Source: Streptomyces griseoflavus (GTDB taxonomy: Bacteria; Actinomycetota; Actinomycetes; Streptomycetales; Streptomycetaceae). From it: a stretch of DNA of 64,000 bases. This document shows, in pieces, positions 57,481 to 64,000 of the stretch. The notes below the pieces were generated by a model that had not been told where the DNA came from, ran no database searches, and saw only the letters and a program-made list of their open reading frames with translations. The DNA lies in the NCBI RefSeq assembly GCF_014649995.1, contig NZ_BMUC01000003.1, positions 124,001 to 188,000 on the forward strand, written 5' to 3'. The position numbers were made by a program, and so were the translations under genes. Position 1 is the stretch's first letter, and each line of letters starts with the position of its first letter.

Positions 57481-58545
57481 TCAGACGGAGACGGCCTTGG
57501 CGAGGTCGACCACCCCGTCGCCCTGCGCGTCGGGGAGCGGAGCGTATCCCTGCCGCCGGTAGAGGGTGAGGTTGCGCCGGCTGGCGGCGCCGGTGGACAG
57601 GACGATGCGCAGGCATCCCTCCCCGGCCGACTCGGCGTGCCGCAGCAGCCACCGGCCCACGCCACGCCCCCGCAGGTCGGGGGCGACGGCGAGCCGCCCG
57701 ATGTGCAGGTCGGCGCCGGTGCGCCGGGTGCGGACCATGCCCAGCAGCCGCCCGTCCCGCCACAGGCCCGTGGTGTGCCAGTCGGCCAGCCAGGCGCGCA
57801 CGTCGTCCGGCGACTCGTGGAGCGCGGGGATCGCCAGGGTGTCGTTGGCGAGCGCCTCCTCCACCCAGCAGCAGCGCTGCAGCACCGTTACCTCGGGGGC
57901 GTCGTCCGGGCCCAGGCGCCGTGCGTACGACCCGGGGAGGGGGCCCGCCACGGCGTCCGCGTGTCCTCGCTCACGCAGCGGGGTGAGGGCCCGTGCGACC
58001 TGCACCAGTTCCGTCAGGAGCCCTTCGGCCGCGTCGGCGTGACGCGCCTCGGGGGCGAACCGGTCCTCCCGCGTCGCGTCCGCGATCCGCAGGGCGACGG
58101 TCGCGCCCAGGGGGACCAGGCGCAGGGTGGTCACCACCTGCTTGGCGTGCTGGACCGCGCGGGTGCCGGCGGAGGTGTGGCCGTAACTGACGAAGCCGGC
58201 CGGCTTCCAGGCCCATTCCGGGCCCAGGTAGTCGAGCGCGTTCTTCAGGGTCGCCGGCATGCCGTAGTTGTACTCCGGTGTGACGAAGACGAAGCCGTCC
58301 GCGCCGTCGACTATCTCGCTCCACCGGCGGGTGTGCTCGTGGTGGTGGACGCCGGTCGAGGGGTGTTCCTCCTCGTCCAGGAACGGCAGGCGCAGATCGC
58401 TGATGGCCAGGGGCACGAGATCGGCGTCGAGCAGGCCGGCAGTCGGCGCGAGCGTGTCGGCCAGCCACTGGCCGACGGCGGGGCCGAGCGCGCCGGGACG
58501 GGTGCTGCAGACCAGGAGGACGATGCGGAGCCGTTTCGTTGTCAT
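57481..58545 (-). CDS. NADPH-dependent FMN reductase fused to a GNAT acetyltransferase
   Basis: A 354-residue, two-domain protein. Residues 1-190 are a flavodoxin-like NADPH:FMN reductase (RLRIVLLVCSTRPGALGPAVGQWL, FVFVTPEYNYGMPATLKNALDYL). Residues about 210-354 are a GNAT acetyltransferase (VTVLQRCCWVEEALANDTLA, then the acetyl-CoA loop LAVAPDLRGRGVGRWLLRHAE and VLSTGAASRRNLTLYRRQGY). No stop or frame change separates them, and codon bias is even throughout, so it is a true fusion. The reductase part would make reduced FMN or reduce quinones; the acetyl acceptor is unknown. It is divergent from a MarR regulator 30 bp away, which probably controls it. Confidence 0.88.
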   Translation of the reverse strand: MTTKRLRIVLLVCSTRPGALGPAVGQWLADTLAPTAGLLDADLVPLAISDLRLPFLDEEEHPSTGVHHHEHTRRWSEIVDGADGFVFVTPEYNYGMPATLKNALDYLGPEWAWKPAGFVSYGHTSAGTRAVQHAKQVVTTLRLVPLGATVALRIADATREDRFAPEARHADAAEGLLTELVQVARALTPLRERGHADAVAGPLPGSYARRLGPDDAPEVTVLQRCCWVEEALANDTLAIPALHESPDDVRAWLADWHTTGLWRDGRLLGMVRTRRTGADLHIGRLAVAPDLRGRGVGRWLLRHAESAGEGCLRIVLSTGAASRRNLTLYRRQGYAPLPDAQGDGVVDLAKAVSV

Positions 58546-58575
58546 GGAAATGAAATTAGCCGGTAGATTGGTTAC
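58546..58575. promoter_or_regulatory. Short divergent control region of the reductase-GNAT and MarR genes
   Basis: Only 30 bp of AT-rich DNA separate the two starts (58545 and 58576), so both promoters and the MarR operator must lie here or within the gene ends. A TAGCCGGTA core inside AAATTAGCCGGTAGATT is a weak inverted repeat and a possible operator centre. The MarR mRNA may be leaderless. Confidence 0.45.
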
Positions 58576-59040
58576 ATGTCAATGAACAAGCCTGACGCTC
58601 CGGTCCACTGGCTCACGGCCGACGAGGAACGGGCCTGGCGGGCGTACCGGCGGATGGTGATCGCGGTACAGGCCCGCACCGTGCGGGACCTTGCCGCACA
58701 CGGATTGTCCGAGCCGGACTACGAGGTGCTCAGCACGCTGTCCGAGCGCCCCGACGCCACCAGCACCCTGCGCGAACAGGCCGCCAAGATGGGGTGGTCG
58801 CGCAGCCGTCTGTCCCGCCACGCCACCCGCATGGAGGCGCGCGGACTCATCCGGCGCGCACCGGACCCCTCCGACGGACGGGGCTGCTACCTGGTCCTCA
58901 CCGAAACCGGGTGGGACACGCTCCGGGAGGCCGCCCCGACCCATGTCGCCTCCGTGCGCAGGCATGTCGTCGACCGGCTCGGCCCCGAGGACCTCGCGGC
59001 CCTCGGCCGCATCGCGGAGAAGATCGCGGACGCTCCCTGA
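58576..59040 (+). CDS. MarR family transcriptional regulator
   Basis: A 154-residue MarR protein: WLTADEERAWRAYRRMVIAVQARTVRDL, the recognition region MGWSRSRLSRHATRMEARGLI and wing DPSDGRGCYLVLTETG. It is divergent from the FMN reductase-GNAT fusion and is the obvious regulator of that gene, a usual arrangement for MarR sensors of quinones or oxidants. The ATG at 58576 is used; MNKPDAP two codons later is possible. Confidence 0.9.
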   Translation: MSMNKPDAPVHWLTADEERAWRAYRRMVIAVQARTVRDLAAHGLSEPDYEVLSTLSERPDATSTLREQAAKMGWSRSRLSRHATRMEARGLIRRAPDPSDGRGCYLVLTETGWDTLREAAPTHVASVRRHVVDRLGPEDLAALGRIAEKIADAP

Positions 59041-59312
59041 GGACGACCACGGGACGGTCCCGCCCGCCGGACCCGCGGCGGTTCCTCGACTGGCCGGACT
59101 CCCACCGCGTCCTGCGCGTGGCAGGCCGGCCGCGACGAACGCCGGCCTGGTGCACGCGGCACACGCCATCGTGCGACAGGCACGCGGGAGATCCCGACAC
59201 CCGGCGCCACCGCCGGGCGCCGCTCCGGCCGGCCGATGAGTTTCCGGCCGTGCGGAAGTCATCCGGTGCGGAACGACCGACGACCCGGCGCGCTCGCACA
59301 CGGAGGAGACGC

Positions 59313-59870
59313 ATGGCCAAACTCATCTATTCGATGATCACCTCGCTCGACGGCTACGCCGAGGCCGCGGAGGGCGACCTCGGCACCGGGGCCGAGGACC
59401 CGGAGGTGCACACCTTCATCAACGACCTCTTCCGCCCCGTCGGCACCTACCTCTACGGCCGGCGGATGTACGAGACGATGGTCTACTGGGAAACCGCGCA
59501 CCGCGAGCCCGGCGGGCCCCCGCACATCCTGCAGTTCGCCCGCGACTGGCAGGCGGCGGAGAAGGTCGTGTACTCCACGACCCTCGAGTCGGTGTCCAGC
59601 GCGAGGACCAGGATCGAGCGGACCTTCGACCCGGACGCGGTGCGCAAGCTGAAGGCCGAGGCCGATCGCGACATCACCGTCGACGGCCCGAACCTCGCGG
59701 CCCAGGCGATCACGGCCGGGCTGGTGGACGAGTACCACCTGTTCATCACCACCAGCGTGGTCGGCGGCGGCAAGCGGTTCTTCCCCGACGGCGTGCGCCT
59801 CGATCTGGAACTCGTCGAACAGCGCGCCTTCGGCACGGGACTGATCCACGCGCACTACCGGACCCGCTGA
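59313..59870 (+). CDS. Dihydrofolate reductase family (RibD C-terminal-like) protein
   Basis: A 185-residue reductase of the RibD_C/DHFR-like family: KLIYSMITSLDGYAEAAEGDL at the start, TYLYGRRMYETMVYWE, and the NADPH-binding end DITVDGPNLAAQAITAGLVDEYHLFITTSVVGGGKRFFPDG (in parts). Family members reduce pyrimidine or pteridine intermediates, but most are uncharacterised. A GGAGGAGACGC site precedes the ATG. The 272 bp upstream hold no gene I can support; the MarR gene ends there. Confidence 0.88.
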   Translation: MAKLIYSMITSLDGYAEAAEGDLGTGAEDPEVHTFINDLFRPVGTYLYGRRMYETMVYWETAHREPGGPPHILQFARDWQAAEKVVYSTTLESVSSARTRIERTFDPDAVRKLKAEADRDITVDGPNLAAQAITAGLVDEYHLFITTSVVGGGKRFFPDGVRLDLELVEQRAFGTGLIHAHYRTR

Positions 59871-59901
59871 GCCGCGTGAGGCGCCTCCGGCGAGGCGGAT
59901 G

Positions 59902-60132
59902 TCACCCGGCCGCGCGCCGGCGGTCCCGGGCCCGCTTGCCGGCCCGCCGCGCCCCGTCCATCAGCTTGTCCCGTCCCCAGGACAACAGGAGGGCCGGCGG
60001 CGTGACGAGCAGAGCGATCAGCAGAGCCGGCTCCCAGTCCATGCCGTCCCGCCGGTACCGCATCATCAGCACCACGCAGACATAGGTGAGCACCACGATC
60101 AGGGCGGTCTTCATCGGTTTGGGCAGACTCAT
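59902..60132 (-). CDS. Small two-helix membrane protein, 76 aa
   Basis: A short protein with two hydrophobic segments (TALIVVLTYVCVVLMM and PALLIALLVTPPALLLSW) separated by a charged loop (RYRRDGMDWE), and a very basic C-terminal tail (RRAGKRARDRRRAAG) that would be cytosolic. The ATG at 60132 (MSLPKPMKTAL) is chosen over one seven codons upstream. No family is recognised. It is convergent with the RibD-like gene. Confidence 0.6.
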   Translation of the reverse strand: MSLPKPMKTALIVVLTYVCVVLMMRYRRDGMDWEPALLIALLVTPPALLLSWGRDKLMDGARRAGKRARDRRRAAG

Positions 60133-60217
60133 GCAGCCCCAACTACCCTCCACCGCCTACTGCATGACCGTGGCGCGCTCTTTGGGACGTGACGCTCGTC
60201 AGGTCGGCGGCCCGGGG

Positions 60218-62215
60218 TCAGAGCCGGTCGGGAGGCTGCGTGACGCCGGACAACCGGTGCAGACGCAGGGCCAGTTGGATCTCCAGCGCGCGGGCCGGGC
60301 TCTGCCAGTCGTCGCCCAGGAGGCGGCCCACGCGCTCCAGCCGCTGGGCGACCGTGTTGACGTGGACGTGCAGTTCGTCCTTGGTGCGGGCGGGGCTCAT
60401 GCCGCACGCGAAGTACGCGTCGAGGGTGTGCAGCAGTTCAGTTCCCCGGCGTTCGTCGTAGGCGACGACCTGACCGATGGTGCGGTCGACGAAACCGGCG
60501 ACGTCCCGCTCACCGGCCAGCAGGAGGCCGAGGAAGCCGAAGTCCTCGGCGGCGGAGCCGTCACCCGAGCGGCCGAGCAGGCGGAGGGTGTCCAGGCAGC
60601 GGCGGGCCTCCGCGTAGGCCTCCGCGACGGTGTCCGGGCGGGCGGTGAGCTGCTCGACGGGGGCGGAAGCGCCGACGGTGACCGGTTCGTGCACGGCCGC
60701 GGCCAGGTGGCGGGCGGTGCGGCGGGCCAGGTCGGTGGCGGTGTCGCCGGGGGTGACCGGCAGCAGCAGGACGGTGCCGCCGTCGCGGGCCGCGGCGAGA
60801 CCCTGCCCGGTCGCCGCCAGGTGCGAGGCGGCGGCCCACAGCCGTCTGCGGGCGTCGGCCTCCTGGTCGGCGTCGGCGGTGCCGCCCTCCAGCCGGGCGG
60901 CGAGGACGGCGTGGGTGGCGTCGAGGTCGGCGTGCAGCCGGGCGGCGCGCTCGCGCAGCAGGCGCAGGTCGCGGTCGCGGGCGTCGAGCAGGTCGTCGAG
61001 CAGTTCACCCCGGACGCGCCGCTCGGCCTCGGCGGCGGAGCGGCGGGCGAGCAGCAGCAGCGACGTCACCATGGCCGCGCGCTCCAGGGTGCGCTGGTCG
61101 ACGGGGTCCAGGCCGGGGTGGCCGCGCAGGACCAGCGCACCGAGCAGTTCGCCGCCGGCGGTGACGGCCGCGATCCAGTCCTCCCGGTGCCGTACCGCGT
61201 GGCCTTCCGCGCGTGAGGACTCCAGGGCGTGGGCGGGTACCGCGGCTGCCTCGGTGAACTCGACCGTGCCGTCCAGCACCTCGGCGACGGCGGCGGCGAC
61301 GTCGTGCACCCCGCCCCCGCGCAGGACCAGCTCGGCCAGCCGGTCGTGGACGTCCGAGGCGCGCTCGATGACGGCGCTGCGGTCCTGGATGATCTCGTTG
61401 GCCCGCTCCAGGCCGGCGAGGGCCGAGCGGGTCTCCGCCAGCAGGTTCGCGGTGTCGAGGGCCGCCGCGGCGAGCGCGGCGAAGGACCCCAGCAGGGCGA
61501 TCTGCTCGCGTTCGAAGACCCTGGCCCGGCGGTCCGCCGCGAAGAGGACGCCGATCACGTGGTGCCCGAGCGTCAGGGGCACTCCGAGGATGGCGACCAG
61601 GCCCTCGTCGCGTACCCCGGTGTCGATGCTGTGGGTGTGCTGGAAGCGGTCGTCGCGGAAGTAGTCGTCGGTGACGTACGGGCGGGCGGTCTGGGCGACC
61701 AGGCCGCCGAGGCCCTCGCCCATGCCGAGCCGCAGCTGCTGGAAGCGGGCGGCGACCGAGCCCTCGGTGACCCGCATATAGGTGTCGCCCCTGGCCGGGT
61801 CGTTCAGGCTGAGGTAGGCGACGTCGGTGCCGAGCAGTGAACGGGCCCGCTGCACGATCGCCTGGAGCACGGCGTCCAGGTCCCGCAGTCCGGCGAGGTC
61901 GTGGGCGGTCTCGAACAGGGCGGACAGCTCGGCCTCGCGGCGCCGCCGCCCCTCCAGCTCGGAGCGCACCCGCAGGGCGAGCAGCTTGGCCTGTTCCAGC
62001 TCGGTGATCCGCTCGGCGGGCACTCCTTCGGCGCGGGCGAGCAGAACCGGCTGCTCGTACGCCTCGGCGGCGGCGCCCCGGGCCAGCAGCTCGAGGAACG
62101 GCGCCTCTGCGCCGCCGGTGCCGGGACGGCCCGCCGGATCGACCGGGGCGGCCGGGGCGGGTGGGGCGGCAGCGGAGACGAAACGCTCGGGGGACTGCGG
62201 GTGCTCGCGGGACAT
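60218..62215 (-). CDS. PucR/CdaR-type regulator with GAF domain
   Basis: A 665-residue regulator. A Pro/Ala-rich N-terminus is followed by a helical segment (ITELEQAKLLALRVRSELEGRRRREAELSALF), a GAF domain at about 100-260 (LAGLRDLDAVLQAIVQRARSLLGTDVAYLSL ... GLVAILGVPLTLGHHVIGVLF, in parts), a GGDEF-like/CdaR middle domain, and the C-terminal PucR helix-turn-helix LLHTLDAYFACGMSPARTKDELHVHVNTVAQRLERVGRLL (in parts). It lies downstream of the 3-hydroxybutyrate dehydrogenase-like gene on the same strand, so it is probably that gene's regulator. The ATG at 62215 is used; a second at 62233 is inside the large hairpin region. Confidence 0.88.
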   Translation of the reverse strand: MSREHPQSPERFVSAAAPPAPAAPVDPAGRPGTGGAEAPFLELLARGAAAEAYEQPVLLARAEGVPAERITELEQAKLLALRVRSELEGRRRREAELSALFETAHDLAGLRDLDAVLQAIVQRARSLLGTDVAYLSLNDPARGDTYMRVTEGSVAARFQQLRLGMGEGLGGLVAQTARPYVTDDYFRDDRFQHTHSIDTGVRDEGLVAILGVPLTLGHHVIGVLFAADRRARVFEREQIALLGSFAALAAAALDTANLLAETRSALAGLERANEIIQDRSAVIERASDVHDRLAELVLRGGGVHDVAAAVAEVLDGTVEFTEAAAVPAHALESSRAEGHAVRHREDWIAAVTAGGELLGALVLRGHPGLDPVDQRTLERAAMVTSLLLLARRSAAEAERRVRGELLDDLLDARDRDLRLLRERAARLHADLDATHAVLAARLEGGTADADQEADARRRLWAAASHLAATGQGLAAARDGGTVLLLPVTPGDTATDLARRTARHLAAAVHEPVTVGASAPVEQLTARPDTVAEAYAEARRCLDTLRLLGRSGDGSAAEDFGFLGLLLAGERDVAGFVDRTIGQVVAYDERRGTELLHTLDAYFACGMSPARTKDELHVHVNTVAQRLERVGRLLGDDWQSPARALEIQLALRLHRLSGVTQPPDRL

Positions 62216-62236
62216 GCTCACAGGATTCCTCATCCC

Positions 62237-62290
62237 GCGGCCGCTCCGTCAGGCCTGTGGACAACTCCACCGGCCTGACGGAGCGGCCGC
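62237..62290. terminator. 54-nt two-tier perfect hairpin between SDR and PucR genes
   Basis: The arms 62237-62255 and 62272-62290 are perfect 19-bp complements. Inside them GTGGA (62257-62261) and TCCAC (62266-62270) form a second 5-bp stem around the loop CAAC, with one T/C mismatch between the stems. It starts 14 bp after the SDR stop, as expected of a terminator, and ends 22 bp before the PucR gene start. Confidence 0.8.
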
Positions 62291-62304
62291 TGACGGCCGG
62301 TGTC

Positions 62305-63105
62305 TCAGTGCGCGGTCCAGCCGCCGTCCAGGACCAGGGAGGTACCGGTCACGAAGGACGCCCGGGGACCGCACAGGTAGGCCACCGCCTCGGCGACGTC
62401 CTCCGGTTCGATCAGCCTCTTGACCGCGGTGTCCTGGAGCAGCACCTCGGACAGGACCCGTTCCTCGGGGATCCCGTGTGCGCGGGCCTGGTCGGCGATC
62501 TGCTTCTCGACCAGTGGGGTGCGCACATAGCCGGGGCTCACACAGTTGGAGGTGACTCCATGGGCCGCGCCCTCCAGGGCGGTGGTCTTGGACAGGCCCT
62601 CCAGGCCGTGCTTGGCGGCCACGTAGGCGGACTTGTAGGCCGAGGCGCGCAGGCCGTGGACCGAGGACACGTTGACGACGCGGCCCCAGCCCTGCCCGTA
62701 CATGTGGGGCAGTGCGCCCCTGATGAGCCGGAAGGGGGCCTCCAGCATCACGGTGAGCACCGTGTGGAAGACGTCGGGCGGGAACTCCTCGATGGGCCGG
62801 ACCAGCTGCAGGCCGGCGTTGTTGACCAGGACGTCGGTGCCGGTGGCGGCGAGTTCGGCGGCGTCCAGGTCGGTGAGGTCCAGGACGTGCGGCTCCACGG
62901 TGCCCGGCAGGTCCCGGGAACTCTCGGCGAGCGCCTCCAGTCCCGCGCCGTCCCGGTCGACGGCTCTGACCTTGGCCCCGGCGGCCGCGAGCCGCAGTGT
63001 GCAGGCGCGGCCGATGCCGCCGGCGGCACCGGTGACGAGAGCGGTACGGCCACCCAGGTCGAGGGGGGTGGCGTGGAGAGCCGTAAGGGCTGGGGGCGCG
63101 GTCAT
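62305..63105 (-). CDS. 3-hydroxybutyrate dehydrogenase-like SDR
   Basis: A 266-residue SDR. Cofactor motif TALVTGAAGGIGRACTLRL, VLVNNAGLQ, catalytic Ser in VVNVSSVHGLRAS and Tyr/Lys in SAYVAAKHGLEG. The HGLRASAYKSAYVAAKHG block, the substrate-loop VSPGYVRTPLVEKQIADQA and the end FVTGTSLVLDGGWTAH match bacterial 3-hydroxybutyrate dehydrogenases, which interconvert D-3-hydroxybutyrate and acetoacetate with NAD. It precedes the PucR/GAF regulator on the same strand. Monocistronic because of the strong hairpin after the stop. Confidence 0.9.
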   Translation of the reverse strand: MTAPPALTALHATPLDLGGRTALVTGAAGGIGRACTLRLAAAGAKVRAVDRDGAGLEALAESSRDLPGTVEPHVLDLTDLDAAELAATGTDVLVNNAGLQLVRPIEEFPPDVFHTVLTVMLEAPFRLIRGALPHMYGQGWGRVVNVSSVHGLRASAYKSAYVAAKHGLEGLSKTTALEGAAHGVTSNCVSPGYVRTPLVEKQIADQARAHGIPEERVLSEVLLQDTAVKRLIEPEDVAEAVAYLCGPRASFVTGTSLVLDGGWTAH

Positions 63106-63159
63106 GGATCGACCCTAGGCAGCGACCCCAGGCCGACCCATGTGGTTACGCCCTACAGT

Positions 63160-63639
63160 TCAGCTGCTTTCAGTGGGGTCGAACCATGTGGGTGCGTCGG
63201 ACATGGACTGCTTGATCCGGAACCGGGCGAACTCGTTGAGCTCCGGCAGCGCGTCCACGGCGAACCAGCCGACGTCCAGCGATTCGTCGTCGTTGACCCG
63301 CGCCTCGCCCCCGACGGCACGGCAGCGGAAGGTGATGTCCATGTACTGGCAGATGTCGCCGTTGCCGTACGTCACCGGGTTCAGCGCCTGCACCAGCACC
63401 ACGCGCTCGACCGCGCAGCGGACCGCCGTCTCCTCCTCGACCTCCCGCACGGCGCAGGCGGCGGGCTGCTCCCCCGGGTCGGGGATACCGCCGATGACCG
63501 ACCACCTGCCGGTGTCCGACCGGCGGTTCAGGAGCACCCGGCCCTCGTCGTCGAAGACGAGGGCGGTGACCCCGGGGAGCCACAGCAGCTGATGACCGGC
63601 GGAGGCACGCAGGGTGCGGAGGAAGTCAGGAGTAGCCAT
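63160..63639 (-). CDS. NUDIX hydrolase
   Basis: A 159-residue NUDIX protein. The Nudix box reads GGIPDPGEQPAACAVREVEEETAV, with the essential REVEEE core that binds magnesium. It begins MATPDFLRTLRASAGHQLLWLPGVTALVFDDEG and ends with a helix (FARFRIKQSMSDAPTWFDP). The family cleaves nucleoside diphosphate-linked compounds such as oxidised nucleotides or NADH; substrate cannot be told. The stop is 54 bp upstream of the SDR start; it may be independent. Confidence 0.92.
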   Translation of the reverse strand: MATPDFLRTLRASAGHQLLWLPGVTALVFDDEGRVLLNRRSDTGRWSVIGGIPDPGEQPAACAVREVEEETAVRCAVERVVLVQALNPVTYGNGDICQYMDITFRCRAVGGEARVNDDESLDVGWFAVDALPELNEFARFRIKQSMSDAPTWFDPTESS

Positions 63640-63784
63640 GCGGCGACCATAACCGGCGCTCCGCCGCACGTGGGAGGGTGTGTGCCGCGCGTCGGACGCC
63701 GTACGCCGGAGCGCCGGGCCGGCGTACACCCGCGTGATGAGCGGCGTCGCCCCGAGCGTCCCGCGCGCCTCGGACGCGGTGCGC

Positions 63785-64000
63785 CTACGCGTCACCGCCG
63801 CGTCGTGCGCGCACCCCGGACGTGACGGCCCAGCCCAGACCGCCCGCGGCGACGAGGACCAGGATTACCTCGGGCAGGACGCCGAGCCGGGTGGCGGGGG
63901 TCTGCGAGGAACGCAGCGGCACCTCCTGCACCAGCGAGTCGGCGACGAACATGCCGGTCTTCTGCGTGATCCTCCCGTCGGGCATGATCACCGCGCTGAC
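63785..64000 (-). CDS. lnt: Apolipoprotein N-acyltransferase, C-terminal end
   Basis: Only the last 71 codons lie in the window; the gene enters from beyond base 64000. The visible part starts inside the nitrilase-like domain (VSAVIMPDGRITQKTGMF, then LVQEVPLRSSQTPATRLG) and ends in the final transmembrane helix (VILVLVAAGGLGWAV) with a basic tail. This is the arrangement of Lnt, the membrane enzyme that adds the third acyl chain to the N-terminal cysteine of lipoproteins. The identification rests on this short stretch. Confidence 0.7.
   Translation of the reverse strand, partial: VSAVIMPDGRITQKTGMFVADSLVQEVPLRSSQTPATRLGVLPEVILVLVAAGGLGWAVTSGVRARRGGDA

Noticed and set aside
55561-58566. 1001-codon plus-strand frame across the membrane protein, deacetylase and reductase-GNAT region
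   Set aside because: It overlaps three recognisable genes in other frames or on the other strand and has Arg/Gly/Pro-rich shadow composition.
59041-59312. Continuation of a gene between MarR and the RibD-like reductase
   Set aside because: The open frame here is Arg/Pro-rich, without a start or recognisable motif; I see only non-coding sequence.

Overview
The window is very GC-rich (about 72% by eye) with near-saturated G/C third codon positions, many GTG starts, ATGA/GTGA operon overlaps, a type II polyketide spore-pigment (whiE-like) cluster, SpoIIE-type PP2C phosphatases and many one-component regulators. Together these point to a Streptomyces chromosome. I see no tRNA, rRNA, CRISPR array, transposase or phage gene; gene order looks like ordinary chromosomal or arm content.

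Layout. 1-4087: end of a secreted, membrane-anchored protein; a PadR regulator in an operon with a 2,4-dienoyl-CoA reductase-like flavoenzyme, with a perfect 20-bp palindrome at the promoter; a small hypothetical protein ending in a 23-bp perfect hairpin. 4088-15467: PAS/GAF/PP2C phosphatase, PrmC-like methyltransferase, a molybdopterin oxidoreductase plus flavin reductase pair, an acetylxylan-esterase family enzyme, a methyltransferase, a D-Ala-D-Ala carboxypeptidase, asparaginase plus FadR-type regulator, and a crcB-DUF190-crcB fluoride-efflux operon. 15541-24095: a galactan-utilisation locus, with secreted GH53 galactanase and GH42 beta-galactosidase on the minus strand, divergent from a sugar ABC transporter (binding lipoprotein, two permeases, no ATPase) and its LacI regulator. 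A LacI-type operator lies over a good promoter in the divergent region. 24176-27795: MarR, SseB-like protein, N-extended GAPDH and a hypothetical.

27867-36253 is the main specialised-metabolism locus: a spore-pigment type II PKS with divergent FAD hydroxylase, SchA/CurD protein, cupin, KS-alpha, CLF, ACP, aromatase/cyclase and TcmI-type cyclase, followed after a strong bidirectional hairpin terminator by an O-methyltransferase on the opposite strand. 36302-44445 carries a secreted beta-helix protein behind three spaced copies of a GGTGATCACC-type site, a secreted tripeptidyl-aminopeptidase-like hydrolase, a Baeyer-Villiger-like monooxygenase divergent from an SMP-30-like lipoprotein across a TetR-type inverted repeat, two TetR regulators and an SDR.

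44726-57424: acetaldehyde dehydrogenase-type ALDH with a GAF regulator, an MBL-fold hydrolase, a second PP2C phosphatase, a SigB/SigF-class sigma factor with a very long basic, Pro/Ala-rich tail whose stop overlaps a YihY/BrkB membrane protein, and an envelope-type set (MGDG-synthase-like glycosyltransferase, SDR, EamA-like membrane protein, polysaccharide deacetylase). 57481-64000: a flavin reductase-GNAT fusion divergent from MarR, a RibD-like reductase, a PucR/GAF regulator, 3-hydroxybutyrate dehydrogenase-like SDR, NUDIX hydrolase and the C-terminus of apolipoprotein N-acyltransferase.

I did not find a clearly new system. The best candidates for a second look are the tailed sigma factor, the triple palindrome upstream of the beta-helix gene, the flavin reductase-GNAT fusion, and the details of the pigment cluster. 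Operator and promoter calls are read by eye and regulator pairings are inferred from position.
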